Below, piece by piece: positions 33,462 through 43,200 of a stretch of DNA of 64,000 bases. Below the pieces are notes generated by a model. It was given only the letters and a program-made list of their open reading frames with translations, had not been told where the DNA came from and searched no databases. The first letter of the stretch is position 1, and each line of letters begins with the position of its first letter. A program made the translations under genes and the position numbers. Origin of the DNA: Catellatospora sp. KI3 (lineage in GTDB: Bacteria; Actinomycetota; Actinomycetes; Mycobacteriales; Micromonosporaceae); contig NZ_JASAMB010000013.1 in the NCBI RefSeq assembly GCF_029948125.1, positions 62,001-126,000 of the forward strand, given 5' to 3'.

Positions 33462-33516
33462 TTGACGCGTGCGGATTGCACCACTAATGTGCCTCGCAAT
33501 TAGGCAAGAAACCTAA
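33462..33516 (+). promoter_or_regulatory. Sigma-70-like promoter and inverted repeat for the FN3 protein gene
   Basis: TTGACG (33462-33467) and TAATGT (33485-33490) are spaced by 17 bases. Just downstream TTAGG and CCTAA (33500-33516) are inverted around seven bases, a position where a repressor would block early transcription. The gene starts at 33532. Confidence 0.6.
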
Positions 33517-33531
33517 CAGCTTGGAGTGGCC

Positions 33532-34545
33532 ATGCGGCGGTTCCCCGTCATCGCGGCGCTGGCCGGTGCGGCCCTGATCGGTCCGGTGCCGGCCCATGCC
33601 GCAGAGCCGAACCTGGTGGCCAACGGCTCGTTCGAGCAGGCGCGATACTCCGATCACGCCACCGTCGGGGGGTGGAGCTGCGAGCCCGGCACCAGCCAGT
33701 TCGGACCGGCGCACACGGGCGCGCGCTCGCTGAGCGGCACACCTACCGAGTCCAGCCAGGCCCGCTGCACGCAGACCGTGCCGGTCCAGCCGGGGGCGAC
33801 CTACACCCTGACCGCCTGGGTGCGCGGCGGCTACGCGTTCCTCGGCCACGACCAGGGCATGGCATGGGCGCCGCCGGGCACCGGCTGGACACAGCTGTCG
33901 ACCAGCTTCACGGCGACCGGTGACACCGCCCGGATCTACCTGCACGGCTGGTACGCGCAGGCGCCGTACCAGGCCGACGACGTCGTACTGAGCGGACCGG
34001 ACAGCGCCGTGCGCGCGCCGGTGGCGCCGGAGGGACCTATCCCGGACGAGACGACCAGCCACTCGGTCCGGCTGAGCTGGATCGGCTCGCCGGGCGCCGG
34101 CTCGTACCGGATCTACCGCGACGGGACGCTGCTGCGGACGGCCAGCGGCACGAGCGAGGTCGTCGACGGGCTGGTGCCCGGCACCGGGTACGAGTTCCGG
34201 ATCAGCGCGGTGAACCGGGCCGGGCAGTCGGCGCTGACCGCACCCGTGTCGGTCAACACGGCGGCGGCGCAGGCCCAGGCGCCGCCGCCGACCCGGATGC
34301 TGGTCGCCACCCCGCACGCGTACGACGTATGGCTGGCCTGGGAGGCGGTGCAGCCCGCCACGGACGGGTACCGGATCTACCGCGACGGTCAGCCGGTCGG
34401 CTGGTCGTACGGGCCCGCGTTCACCGCGACCGGGCTGCGGCCCGGCACGTCGTACACGTTCGAGGTGACCGCGCTGAACTCGGCGGGGGAGTCGGTGCGC
34501 TCGGCGCCGGTGCGGGCCATGACCTGGCAGCTGCCACTGACCTGA
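33532..34545 (+). CDS. Secreted CBM-like plus two fibronectin III domain protein
   Basis: The protein of ~337 residues has a signal peptide (FPVIAALAGAALIGPVP, cleavage near AHA-AE). Residues ~20-160 form a jelly-roll carbohydrate-binding-like domain (NLVANGSFEQ, GARSLSG, TYTLTAWVRGGY, DDVVLSGP). Two FN3 domains follow, each with the FN3 blocks YRIYRDG and PGT.Y.F.V.A.N..G.S. There is no catalytic domain, so it probably binds extracellular polysaccharide. The ATG at 33532 fits GGAG nine bases upstream; a GTG at 33526 overlaps that site and is less likely. Confidence 0.82.
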   Translation: MRRFPVIAALAGAALIGPVPAHAAEPNLVANGSFEQARYSDHATVGGWSCEPGTSQFGPAHTGARSLSGTPTESSQARCTQTVPVQPGATYTLTAWVRGGYAFLGHDQGMAWAPPGTGWTQLSTSFTATGDTARIYLHGWYAQAPYQADDVVLSGPDSAVRAPVAPEGPIPDETTSHSVRLSWIGSPGAGSYRIYRDGTLLRTASGTSEVVDGLVPGTGYEFRISAVNRAGQSALTAPVSVNTAAAQAQAPPPTRMLVATPHAYDVWLAWEAVQPATDGYRIYRDGQPVGWSYGPAFTATGLRPGTSYTFEVTALNSAGESVRSAPVRAMTWQLPLT

Positions 34546-34563
34546 GGCGGGCAGACTTGCCTG

Positions 34564-35112
34564 ATGCGGCGATACATCATCACCGGCGCGCCGGGCGCGG
34601 GCAAGACGACGGTCCTGGGCGCGCTGCGCGAGCGCGGCTACGCGGTGATCGACGAGGCCGCGACCGAGGTGAACGTACGCCTGCAAGCCCTGGGCCGCGA
34701 TGAGCCCTGGCGCGATCCGGGGTTCATCGACGCGATAGCGCTCCTGCAGCGGGAGCGCCTGGAGCAGGCCGCACCGTCGGCGGCCGGGGTCCAGCTCTTC
34801 GACCGGTCGCCGATCTGCACGCTGGCGCTGGCCCGCTACCTCGGGTCGCCGGTGACGCCGGTCCTGGCGGCGGAGGTCGAGCGCATGGTCGGGGAGCGGA
34901 CGTATCAGCCGCGGGCGTTCTTCGTGCACCTGCTCGGGTTCATCACGCCGACGGCCGTGCGCCGGATCAGCCTGGCCGAGTCGGTCGAGTTCGAGCGTTT
35001 CCACCGGCAGGCCTATCTGGAGTGCGGCATCGAGTTGGTCGACGTGCCCGCCGCAACCGTCGAGCGGCGGGCGGCGCTGATCGACGGGCACATCCGGGCC
35101 TGGGCCGAGTAG
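34564..35112 (+). CDS. AAA-type ATP/GTP-binding protein (predicted kinase-like P-loop protein)
   Basis: The 182-residue protein opens with a P-loop (IITGAPGAGKTT), then VIDEAATEVNVRLQALG, FDRSPICTLALARYL (a Walker B/DRSP block) and FVHLLGFITPTAVRRIS with an Arg-rich lid. This matches the AAA_28/DUF4435-like family of small P-loop proteins, related in fold to nucleotide and nicotinamide-riboside kinases. The substrate is unknown. It begins 18 bases after the FN3 gene and could share its transcript. Confidence 0.82.
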   Translation: MRRYIITGAPGAGKTTVLGALRERGYAVIDEAATEVNVRLQALGRDEPWRDPGFIDAIALLQRERLEQAAPSAAGVQLFDRSPICTLALARYLGSPVTPVLAAEVERMVGERTYQPRAFFVHLLGFITPTAVRRISLAESVEFERFHRQAYLECGIELVDVPAATVERRAALIDGHIRAWAE

Positions 35113-35140
35113 TCCACCGAGCCGTGGCCGTGGCGGGCCG

Positions 35141-35199
35141 TTGACAGCCGGGAAGTCCAGACCTAACTTGAACGCACTGCCAATGAATGAAACGTTTCA
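35141..35199 (+). promoter_or_regulatory. Promoter with downstream LacI-type operator for the first GH43 gene
   Basis: TTGACA (35141-35146) and TAACTT (35164-35169) are spaced by exactly 17 bases. The palindrome TGAAACGTTTCA follows at 35188-35199, centred ~24 bases after the -10 box, i.e. just beyond the expected transcription start. A repressor bound there would block promoter escape. The ATG inside the palindrome (35187) is not the gene start. Confidence 0.85.
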
Positions 35200-35228
35200 A
35201 TACTTCGACCGCCGAGAGGAAGCCACCG

Positions 35229-37235
35229 ATGCGACGACCCGCGTGCCTCGTCACGCTCCTGCTGCTCGTATCAGGACTGACCGGCGTCACCGCCAGCCCG
35301 GCGGCGGCCGCCTACACCACCACCATCGTCAACTTCGACCCGGCCGGAAACCAGGTCACCCGCTACGACGTGGGCGGCAACGCCGTCGACGCGCACGACG
35401 GCGACCTCGCCCTCTTCAACGGCCGCTACTACCTCTACGGCACCAGCTACGACTGCGGGTACGCCCTGTCGACCACCGGCACGCCGTTCTGCGGATTCAA
35501 GGCGTACAGCTCCACCGACCTGGTGGGCTGGACCGACGAGGGGTACCTCTTCGACGCCGCGAACACGCTGTGGCAGGGCAGGTGCGCCCCGCCGCGGTAC
35601 GGCTGCTACCGCCCGCACGTCGTGTTCAACGCCGGGACCGGCCGGTACGTACTGTGGATCAACAGCTACGACAACGCCAGCGGCTACCACGTCTTCACCT
35701 CCGCGACGCCCACCGGACCGTTCACCGAGACCGCCGAGCCCACCATCGCCCTCATGGGCACGCCCGGCTCCTTCGTCAACGGCGACCACGACCTGTTCAT
35801 CGACGACGACGGCACCGCGTACCTGGCCTACACCGACATCCGCAGCGGCCACGACCAGATCATCGAGCGGCTCAACGCGGCCTACACCAGCGGCACCGGC
35901 AGCTACACCCGGCTGAACTCGCTGCACACCGAAGCACCGTCGATGTTCAAGCGCGACGGCGTCTACTACTACGTCTACGGGCCGACCTGCGCCTACTGCA
36001 CCGGCACCCAGACCTGGGTCAAGCGCGCCTCCGCACCGCTGGGCACCTGGTCGGCCCCGGTCAGCGTCAACGCGAACTCCTGCGGCGGGCAGCCGTCACT
36101 GGTCGCCGCGATCCCGACCACCACCGGCACGTCCTGGCTCTACGGCAGCGACCTGTGGAACGGGCAGAACAACGAGGCACTGGCCAACTTCCACTGGGCA
36201 CCGCTGACCTTCGCCGCCAACGGCGACGTCCAGCCGTTCACCTGCCAGAACACCGTGGTGCTCGCGCTCGCGACCGGCTCCGCCTCAAGCGCGGCACCCG
36301 CGGCGGACCGGGACCAGTCCAGCGGAGCGGCGGGCCGTTTCCGCACCTGGTGCGACATCCGCGCGGGCGGCCTGCGCCGGATGCAGATCTTCGTCGCCGG
36401 ACGCAGCGGGACGCTCACGGGCGCCTCGTACACCACGTTCCAGCAGGGCAACCCCAACGCGGGCCTGCAGGTGAGCATCGTGTCGGTCAACGCGGGACTC
36501 CAGCCCGGCACCACGCTGGCCACCACCACGGTGCCCGCGTCGTCGGTCGGCTGGGCGCCGCGCAACGTGACGGTCTTCCCGAACATCGCGGTCACCGCGG
36601 GCGTCCGCTACGGCATCCTGGTGCAGTCGACGGCGACCTCCGGGTGCTACGGCCTGACCTACGACGACGCGGCGCCGTATCCGGGCGGCGGTGAGGCGTA
36701 CAGCAACGACGACGGCGCCTCCTGGACCGCCGAGTCGAACCGGACCTCGAAGTTCGAGACCACCATCGGGGCCACCAACACGGCGGCCGGCGGAGCGCGG
36801 ACGTCGAGCAGCTCGGCGGAGTTCTCCGGCTGGGGCCTGGCCATGGTCAACGACGGGCTGAGGACCTCGACACCCACCTCCATGGGCTGGTCGTCCAACG
36901 CCGACCTGGGCGCCAACCACCAGGAATGGGTCCGGGTGGATCTCGGCGCCCTGCGCTCGGTCGAGCGGGTGACACTCTATCCGCGAGCCGACGCGGGCAA
37001 TGCCGGCCAGGGCTTCCCGGCGGACTTCCGGGTCGAGGTGTCCAGCAACGGCAGCACGTGGTCGACGGCGACGGTGCGGGTCGGCTACCCCGCCCCGGGC
37101 GGCGCGTCGGCGCAGCAGATCGTCTTCGGTGCGCAGAGCGCGCGGTACGTCCGGGTGGTGGGCACCAGCCTGCGCAACACGAACCCGAACGATCCCACGT
37201 ACCGGATGCAGTTCGCGGAGCTGGAGGTCTACTGA
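35229..37235 (+). CDS. Secreted GH43-like glycoside hydrolase with F5/8 type C domain
   Basis: The 668-residue protein starts at the ATG at 35229, after GAGAGGA, with a signal peptide (LVTLLLLVSGLTGV, cleavage near AAA-YT). The five-bladed GH43 domain shows DAHDGDLAL (first catalytic Asp, ~57), GCYRPHVVFN, GDHDLFIDDDGTAYLAYTD and HTEAPSMFKRDGVYYY (candidate acid Glu). The RPHV/YVLWIN blocks resemble exo-beta-1,3-galactanase-like GH43s. A jelly-roll segment (~355-520) and a C-terminal discoidin domain (WSSNADLGANHQEWVRVDLG to FAELEVY) probably bind glycan. It likely attacks arabinan or galactan side chains of pectin. Control is by the upstream CRE-like operator. Confidence 0.88.
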   Translation: MRRPACLVTLLLLVSGLTGVTASPAAAAYTTTIVNFDPAGNQVTRYDVGGNAVDAHDGDLALFNGRYYLYGTSYDCGYALSTTGTPFCGFKAYSSTDLVGWTDEGYLFDAANTLWQGRCAPPRYGCYRPHVVFNAGTGRYVLWINSYDNASGYHVFTSATPTGPFTETAEPTIALMGTPGSFVNGDHDLFIDDDGTAYLAYTDIRSGHDQIIERLNAAYTSGTGSYTRLNSLHTEAPSMFKRDGVYYYVYGPTCAYCTGTQTWVKRASAPLGTWSAPVSVNANSCGGQPSLVAAIPTTTGTSWLYGSDLWNGQNNEALANFHWAPLTFAANGDVQPFTCQNTVVLALATGSASSAAPAADRDQSSGAAGRFRTWCDIRAGGLRRMQIFVAGRSGTLTGASYTTFQQGNPNAGLQVSIVSVNAGLQPGTTLATTTVPASSVGWAPRNVTVFPNIAVTAGVRYGILVQSTATSGCYGLTYDDAAPYPGGGEAYSNDDGASWTAESNRTSKFETTIGATNTAAGGARTSSSSAEFSGWGLAMVNDGLRTSTPTSMGWSSNADLGANHQEWVRVDLGALRSVERVTLYPRADAGNAGQGFPADFRVEVSSNGSTWSTATVRVGYPAPGGASAQQIVFGAQSARYVRVVGTSLRNTNPNDPTYRMQFAELEVY

Positions 37236-37269
37236 CCGGACCGACCAGCACCCGCGCACGGCCGTGGGC

Positions 37270-37842
37270 TCACGGCACCCGGTACGGCTCGCCGCAGGCG
37301 ATGGTCTGCGGGCTGCCGGGCGGATAGAGCCCGTCGGCCGTGCGCGGGTGCTCGTCGGTCACCTCGGTGAACCCGACGCAGAACACCACCGTCCGGCCGC
37401 TCAGCGGGATCGGCGTGTGCTGGGCGGACACCGGATGGTCAGGCTCCACCTGCAGCGGCACCCGGAAACTGTCCGACCTGCTGGAACCCGGTTCGAGCAG
37501 GGAGCCGCGGATGCGTTCGGTGGGCTCCCGGACGCCGCCGCATTCGCTGGTGCCGGGGGTCTGGCAGGCGTGGATGATGCTCCGGGAGAACTCGATCACG
37601 CCGTCGTCGCGGACGCTGATCTCCGTCGGCCCTCGCGACCAGCCCGGTCGCTGCGGGTCGGTCCAGCCCCCGTCGTAGACCACCACCGGGACGTCGGACC
37701 GGTTGGCCAGCGTGTACTCGACCGAGACCTGCCCGCCGCCGGTGGCGGTGCGCACGGTCAGGTCCAGGTCGGGATCGCCTGAGCAGGCGGCCAGTGTCGC
37801 CGCGACGAGCAGCAGGGCGGCGGCGCGGCGCGGGCGGGTCAC
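37270..37842 (-). CDS. Lipoprotein downstream of a type VII-like effector
   Basis: The 190-residue protein has a lipoprotein signal with lipobox LAAC (Cys20). The mature part is a beta-rich domain (QVSVEYTLANRSDVPVVVYD, then RVPLQVEPDHPV, VVFCVGF) with a cysteine pair in CQTPGTSECGG. I do not recognise a family. Its GTG start overlaps the stop of the WXG-RTX-metallopeptidase gene (GTGA), so the two are translated together. A protective or accessory role for the effector is inference from that coupling. Confidence 0.75.
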   Translation of the reverse strand: MTRPRRAAALLLVAATLAACSGDPDLDLTVRTATGGGQVSVEYTLANRSDVPVVVYDGGWTDPQRPGWSRGPTEISVRDDGVIEFSRSIIHACQTPGTSECGGVREPTERIRGSLLEPGSSRSDSFRVPLQVEPDHPVSAQHTPIPLSGRTVVFCVGFTEVTDEHPRTADGLYPPGSPQTIACGEPYRVP

Positions 37843-39650
37843 CAGCCGTCTCCCGGGTAGGTGGCGTAGGTGTCGCGCTCCTGCATGCCCATCTCTTTGC
37901 GCAGTCCGTTCTCGGTGTACTGGATGGGGTGGTCGGGGTCGAGCTGGTCCGGTGTCGCGGGGTCGCCGTCGTGGTCGAAGGGAAGGCCCGCCGCCTGCCG
38001 TTCGCCCTTCCTGATGCCGTCGTCGGGCCCGCCGGTGATCGTCTCGTCCTGGAAGGTGTCGTTCCAGTAGTCGTAGACGTGCCCGAGCTCGTGGTAGAGC
38101 ACCACCGACGGCCGGCCCCGCTCGGAGTCGAAGGTGAACCCGGGGTTGTACTGGATGACGGAGTCGGAGTTGGCGAGCTTGTGACCCTTGTTGGCGTAGC
38201 CGTTCTCGTCGGTGAGCTCCTTGATGGTCAGGGTGTTCTCACCGAGCCAGAAGTTCGGGTCGCGCTTGTCCTCGAGGTTCTCCAGCATCTGCTGGCCGGT
38301 GGGTGAGGCCCGGTACATGTCGAGGTCGGCCAGCACCCGCTCCTTGAACTCGTCGGAGCCCTCGATCTTGATGAACTGCGCCTTGTCGCTGATCTCGACC
38401 TTGACGTCCGAGGTCACGCCGTCGACCGTGTCCTCGTCCTGGCGGTAGGCGGTGTCGGCGCCGCCGCCGGCGATGATGCTGTCCTTGCCGTGCCCGCCGT
38501 AGTAGACGTCGTCGCCGGTGCCGCCGGCCAGCCGGTCGTCGCCCTGGCCGCCGGAGAGCACATCCTTGCCCGCCCCGCCGTAGACCGTGTCGTTGCCCTT
38601 GGCGCCTTCGAGGTAGTCGTCGTCCTCGCCGCCGGACATCTGGTCGTCGCCGCCCAGCCCGTACAGGGTGTCCTGGCCGGAGCCGCCGGAAAGGACGTCG
38701 TTGCCGTCCTGGCCGTCGATGTAGTCGATGCCGGAGCCGCCGGAGACGTAGTCGTCGCCGCGGCCGCCGTAGAGATCGTCGGTTCCGTGCCCGCCGAAGA
38801 TCTTCTCGCTGCCGTCGCCGCCGCGGATGGTGTCGTTGCCCGCTCCGCCGAGCAGCGTGACGCTGATGTTGGAGCCCTTCGGCACCTCGATGGTGTCGTT
38901 GCCCTCGCCGCCGCGGATGGTGACCGGGGTGCCCGGCGGGTAGTAGTGGTCCGCGCCGTCGACGGTGATGATGACGTCGCCGGTCCGCGGGTCGATCCGG
39001 ACCTTGACGTTGTTGTCCCCGGTGCCGGTGTTCACGACCGCCCGCCCGTCGACCATGATCACCGAGACGCCGTCGGTCGCCTCCGGCGGCAGCGTGAACG
39101 GGTCGGTCGTGCCCGCGACGACCGTGCCCCAGTCGACCGCGATGCTGTTCCAGCCCGCGTGGTCGAACCCGCTGAGCTGCTGGGCCAGGGCCTGTTCCAG
39201 CTCGCTGCGCAAGGTGCCGGCCTCGGCGATGGCGCCGATGATCAGCTTCTGCTCCTGCTCGCTGCGGGGATGGAACGTGCCGCCGACGTCGCGGAACCGC
39301 ACCTTGGCGTACTCGGCGTCGAGCGCCCCCTGGTAGCGCTGGAGCAGCCCGGCGACGCCGTCGAGGTGACCGGCCAGCTTGTCCGCGTTGGCCTGCAGCG
39401 CGTCCACACTGGAGACCAGCTTCGTCTTGTGCGCCACGTAGCTGTCGCGGGCCGGGCCCGACCACTGGGAGCCCACCAGGTTCTTGGCGTCGGTCTCGAG
39501 GTCGTCGCCCAGCGTCGTGGCGGACTTGCCGAACCGCCGCCACGCCGACGCGGCGCTGCTGATCCGGCCCGGATTCGCGTGCAGTTGCCAGGTCGACTCG
39601 GCCGCCGTGATCGGCGGGAAGTACTCCTGGTCCTCCGGTGGGACTCCCAT
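37839..39650 (-). CDS. WXG100-RTX-M91 metallopeptidase, predicted type VII secretion effector
   Basis: The 603-residue protein has no signal peptide. Residues ~15-120 form a helical WXG100/ESX-type hairpin with the turn SQWSGPARDSY. Residues 247-400 are an RTX beta-roll of GGxGxDxLxGG nonapeptides that would fold on calcium. The C-terminus carries YHELGHVYDYWND (His520, Glu521, His524) and KGERQAAGLP with Glu550 as the likely third zinc ligand, the pattern of the M91 effector-peptidase family typified by NleD. The order export domain, stalk, toxin is that of polymorphic toxins. It lies 17 bases after an EspC-like gene and is coupled to a lipoprotein gene. The target is unknown. Confidence 0.85.
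   Translation of the reverse strand: MGVPPEDQEYFPPITAAESTWQLHANPGRISSAASAWRRFGKSATTLGDDLETDAKNLVGSQWSGPARDSYVAHKTKLVSSVDALQANADKLAGHLDGVAGLLQRYQGALDAEYAKVRFRDVGGTFHPRSEQEQKLIIGAIAEAGTLRSELEQALAQQLSGFDHAGWNSIAVDWGTVVAGTTDPFTLPPEATDGVSVIMVDGRAVVNTGTGDNNVKVRIDPRTGDVIITVDGADHYYPPGTPVTIRGGEGNDTIEVPKGSNISVTLLGGAGNDTIRGGDGSEKIFGGHGTDDLYGGRGDDYVSGGSGIDYIDGQDGNDVLSGGSGQDTLYGLGGDDQMSGGEDDDYLEGAKGNDTVYGGAGKDVLSGGQGDDRLAGGTGDDVYYGGHGKDSIIAGGGADTAYRQDEDTVDGVTSDVKVEISDKAQFIKIEGSDEFKERVLADLDMYRASPTGQQMLENLEDKRDPNFWLGENTLTIKELTDENGYANKGHKLANSDSVIQYNPGFTFDSERGRPSVVLYHELGHVYDYWNDTFQDETITGGPDDGIRKGERQAAGLPFDHDGDPATPDQLDPDHPIQYTENGLRKEMGMQERDTYATYPGDGW
38451..38912 (-). repeat. RTX nonapeptide calcium-binding repeats
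   Basis: About 16 repeats of nine codons with the pattern GGxGxDxUx encode residues ~247-400 of the effector. RTX repeats bind Ca2+ and fold after export, when calcium is high. They are common in type I secretion substrates; here they lie between a WXG100-like head and a peptidase. Confidence 0.88.
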
Positions 39651-39667
39651 CGGCGACCTCCCCGTGG

Positions 39668-39997
39668 TCAGATCGGAATGTTGGGGTACTGCCGCCGCAG
39701 CTTGCGCGCGGCTTCCTCGTCGGCCTGCTGGTAGGCGAACGCCACCCGCAGCAGGCTCTCGTTGTCGACCTCCAGCACCGCCCCCAGCCGCTCGGCCGCC
39801 GTGCCCGCGATGCCCTCCACCCCGTGGTAGGCCTCGCTCAGGCTGCCGGCGCTCGCCACGTTGCCGAAGTCGGCGGTGGACAGCACCGTGTCCGCCCTGG
39901 CGGCGCGCAGCGCCGCCGCGAGATCCTGCGAGCCGTCCAAGCAGGACTGCGCGACCCTTGCCAGCTCGACGGGATCGGCCCGTACCTCCCCGCTCAT
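39668..39997 (-). CDS. EspC/WXG100-like small protein
   Basis: The 109-residue protein is almost fully helical and has the features of EspC-like ESX proteins: an N-terminal VRADPVELARVAQSCLD helix, a central FGNVASAGSLSEAYHGVEGIAG turn and a C-terminal helix with DNESLLRVAFAYQQADEEAARKL. Such proteins are partners for secretion of larger ESX substrates. It is the first gene of the three-gene effector locus. No ESX ATPase or membrane core gene lies in the window. Confidence 0.8.
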   Translation of the reverse strand: MSGEVRADPVELARVAQSCLDGSQDLAAALRAARADTVLSTADFGNVASAGSLSEAYHGVEGIAGTAAERLGAVLEVDNESLLRVAFAYQQADEEAARKLRRQYPNIPI

Positions 39998-40102
39998 GCA
40001 GGCACCCTACCTCGACACCGCACCGTGCTCTACCTCCTCACCGGACGGGGCGGCCGCGCGGTGGACCCCGCGGGCATCCGAGATGTCGGCAGCTTCGAGG
40101 TA

Positions 40103-40162
40103 TTGACTCCCATCAGGGTGACATCTACGGTTGCTGCACTGGTAACCCAGTGAAACGTTTCA
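40103..40162 (+). promoter_or_regulatory. Promoter with downstream LacI-type operator for the rhamnosidase gene
   Basis: TTGACT (40103-40108) and TACGGT (40126-40131) are spaced by 17 bases. TGAAACGTTTCA lies at 40151-40162, centred ~25 bases past the -10 box. The arrangement repeats that at 35141. Confidence 0.83.
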
Positions 40163-40238
40163 ATACCCGGATATGGCGGCGAGCCGTCCCAAGCTTCGCG
40201 CATGCCATTTCCGGGTCCTGTCGCCCTCAGGAGTAGCT

Positions 40239-43200
40239 ATGCCGCATCTGCTGATGAAACGGCACTGGCGATGGTGCGCGGCCGCGACGGCCGCCTTCGT
40301 CGCGATCTCCGCCGCCGTCGTCGCCTGGACCGTCCCCGCCCAGGCCGCAACCCCGGTGAGCGTCTCCGGCGCCCACTGGATCTGGTACCCCGAAGGATCC
40401 CCCGCCAGCAGCGCACCCGCCGCCGACCGCTACTTCCGGAAGGTCTTCACGGCACCGTCGGGCACCATCAGTGACGCCCAGCTGGTCATCACCGGCGACG
40501 ACACGGTCGACGTCTGGCTCAACGGGACCCCGCTGGCCGGCTCACCCCGCATGATCGACTCGTGGAAGCAGGCGCTCTACGTCGACCTGCAGGCCGCGCT
40601 GCGTCCCGGCGCCGCCAACACCCTCGCGGTGGCGGCCCGCAACACCACGGCCGGACCGGCCGGAATGATCGGCCGGGTGCACGTCACCGGCGCCACCACG
40701 GTGGACTTCGCGACCGACGGGTCGTGGAAGGCGTCGCAGAGCCCGGCCGCCGCCTGGGAGCAGCCCGGGTTCAACGACAGCGGCTGGCCCGCCGCCGCCG
40801 ACCTCGGCACCTACGGCATGGCGCCGTGGAACTCCAGCGTGCTCGGCCCGGACACCGCGGCCGGTTCGCCGCTGAGCGTGGCCGGGGCGACCGTGGAGCG
40901 GCGCGCCAACCCCCTCGGCGTCGACGCGGCCAAGCCCCGCCTCGGCTGGAAGCTCGGCGCCTCGGCCCTCCAGCAGCGCCAGGGCGCGTACCAGGTCATC
41001 GTCGCCAGCACCGCCGCGCTGGCCGGCGCCGGCACCGGCGACGTCTGGGACAGCGGCCGCGTGGCGAGCACGAAGTCCGTCGACGTCCAGTACGGCGGCC
41101 CGGCGCTGGCCTCGATGCGCGGCTACTTCTGGCGCGTGCGCGTATGGGACGTCCAGGGCCGCGTCGGCCCGTGGAGCGGCACCCAGACGTTCGAGACGGG
41201 CCTGCTCAACTCCGCTGCGGAATGGCAGTCCGTGTTCATCGGGCAGCCCGGCTCCGCCGTCGGGCTCAACGGCTCGACCTGGATCTGGTATCCCGAGGGC
41301 GACCCGGTCGCCGGGCTGCCGCCGATGACCCGGTACTTCCGCCGGACCTTCAGCCTGTCCTCGGTCCCCGCCGGCGGCACGCTGGTGGTCACCGGCGACG
41401 ACACCGCCGACGTGTGGGTCAACGGCGTACAGGTCAGCACCTCGGCGCGGGTCACCGACTCGTGGAAGCAGGCGGCGGTGATCGACCTGGCCGGGCGCCT
41501 GACCACCGGCACCAACGCCATCGCCATCGCCAGCCAGAACACCACGCAGTCACCGACCGCCGTCATCGCCCAGCTGACCGTCCCGGGCGTCTCCACCATC
41601 AACACCGACGCCTCGTGGAAGGCCTCGCAGACCAACCCGTCCGGCTGGCAGCAGGCCGGATACAACGACAGCGCCTGGGTGGCCGCCCGTGCGCTGACCG
41701 CGTACGGCAGCGGGCCGTGGGGCGCCAACGTCGTGGTACGCCGCGGCGCGCCCCTGCTGCGCAAGTCGTTCACGGTGAGCAAGCCGGTAGCCTCGGCCCG
41801 GCTGCTGACCACCGCACTGGGCCTGCACGAGACCCGGCTCAACGGGGCGAAGGTCGGCACCGACGTCCTCGCACCCGGCTGGACCGACTACAACAAGCGC
41901 CTGCAGTACAAGGTGTACGACGTGACCGGCAAGATCGTGCAGGGCAGCAACGCGCTCGGCGCCTGGCTCGGCGACGGCTGGTACTCCGGCAGCATCGGCA
42001 TGGCCGGCTCGCAGCGCTACGGAAACCAGCCGTGGTACTCGGCGAAGCTGCTGCTGACCTTCACCGACGGCACCAGCACCACCGTGGCCACCGACGGCAC
42101 CTGGCGCTACGCACAGAGCCCGATCACCGCCGACGACCTGTACCTGGGCGAGCAGTACGACGCCCGCAAGGCGGTCGCCGGCTGGGACACGGCCGGATTC
42201 AACGACGCATCCTGGGCGGCCGTGGCCGTGCGCTCGGGCACCCTGCCCAAGCTGGTGTCCCAGGTGGACCCCGGCGTGACCGTGCAGCGCCAGCTCACTC
42301 CGGTGTCGGTGACCCAGCCGCAGCCCGGAGTGTGGATCTTCGACCTCGGCCAGAACTTCGCCGGCTGGAACCAGCTGCGCGTCACCGGCGCCGCCGGGAC
42401 CACCGTGACCATGCGCCACGGCGAGGTGCTCAACGCCGACGGCACGCTCTACACCGCGAACCTGCGGGTCCCGGGCCTGGCCACCGACCGGTTCACGCTG
42501 GCCGGCACGGGCGCCGAGGAGCTGTTCGAACCCCGGTTCACCGTGCACGGGTACCGGTACGTCGAGGTGACCGGCTTCCCGGGCACGCCGACCGCGCGTG
42601 CGATCACCGGCCAGGCCGCCTGGACGTCCGGCGCCGCCCTGGGCACGCTGACCACGTCGAACAGCCTCATCAACCAGATGCAGAGCGCGATCGTATGGGG
42701 CCAGCGGTCCAACATGCTGTCCATCCCCACCGACTGCCCCAACCGGGACGAGCGCCTGGGCTGGACCGGTGACATCGCCAGCTTCGCGGCCACCTCGACG
42801 TTCAACGTGGACGTGACCGGGTTCCTGGACAAGTTCGCCGACGACCTCACCGACGCCCAGCAGTCCAACGGCGCGTTCACCGACACCGCGCCGTACGTGT
42901 GCTGCGGCGCCGGCACGGCCGGGTGGGGCGACGCCGGGGTGATCGTGCCCTACACGATGTGGCAGCGCTACGGCGACACCCAGGTCATCGAGGACCACTT
43001 CACCGCCATGACCCGCTGGGTGGACTACCTGCGCAGCACGGCCGCCGCGGACCTGATCCGGGACCAGGGCGGCTACGGCGACTGGCTCAACGTCAACGAC
43101 GACACCGCCCGCAACATCATCTCGACGGCGTTCTTCGCCCACTCGGCGCGGATGGTGTCGAAGATGGCGGCCGCGACCGGGCACACGGCCGAAGCGTCCA

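Noticed and set aside
35187-35228. ATG at 35187 as start of the first GH43 gene
   Set aside because: It lies inside the operator palindrome. The ATG at 35229 has a ribosome site and is directly followed by the signal peptide.
37261-37276. GCCGTG/CACGGC hairpin after the GH43 gene as a terminator
   Set aside because: Only six base pairs, and it overlaps the stop of the convergent lipoprotein gene. It is much weaker than the other hairpins here.
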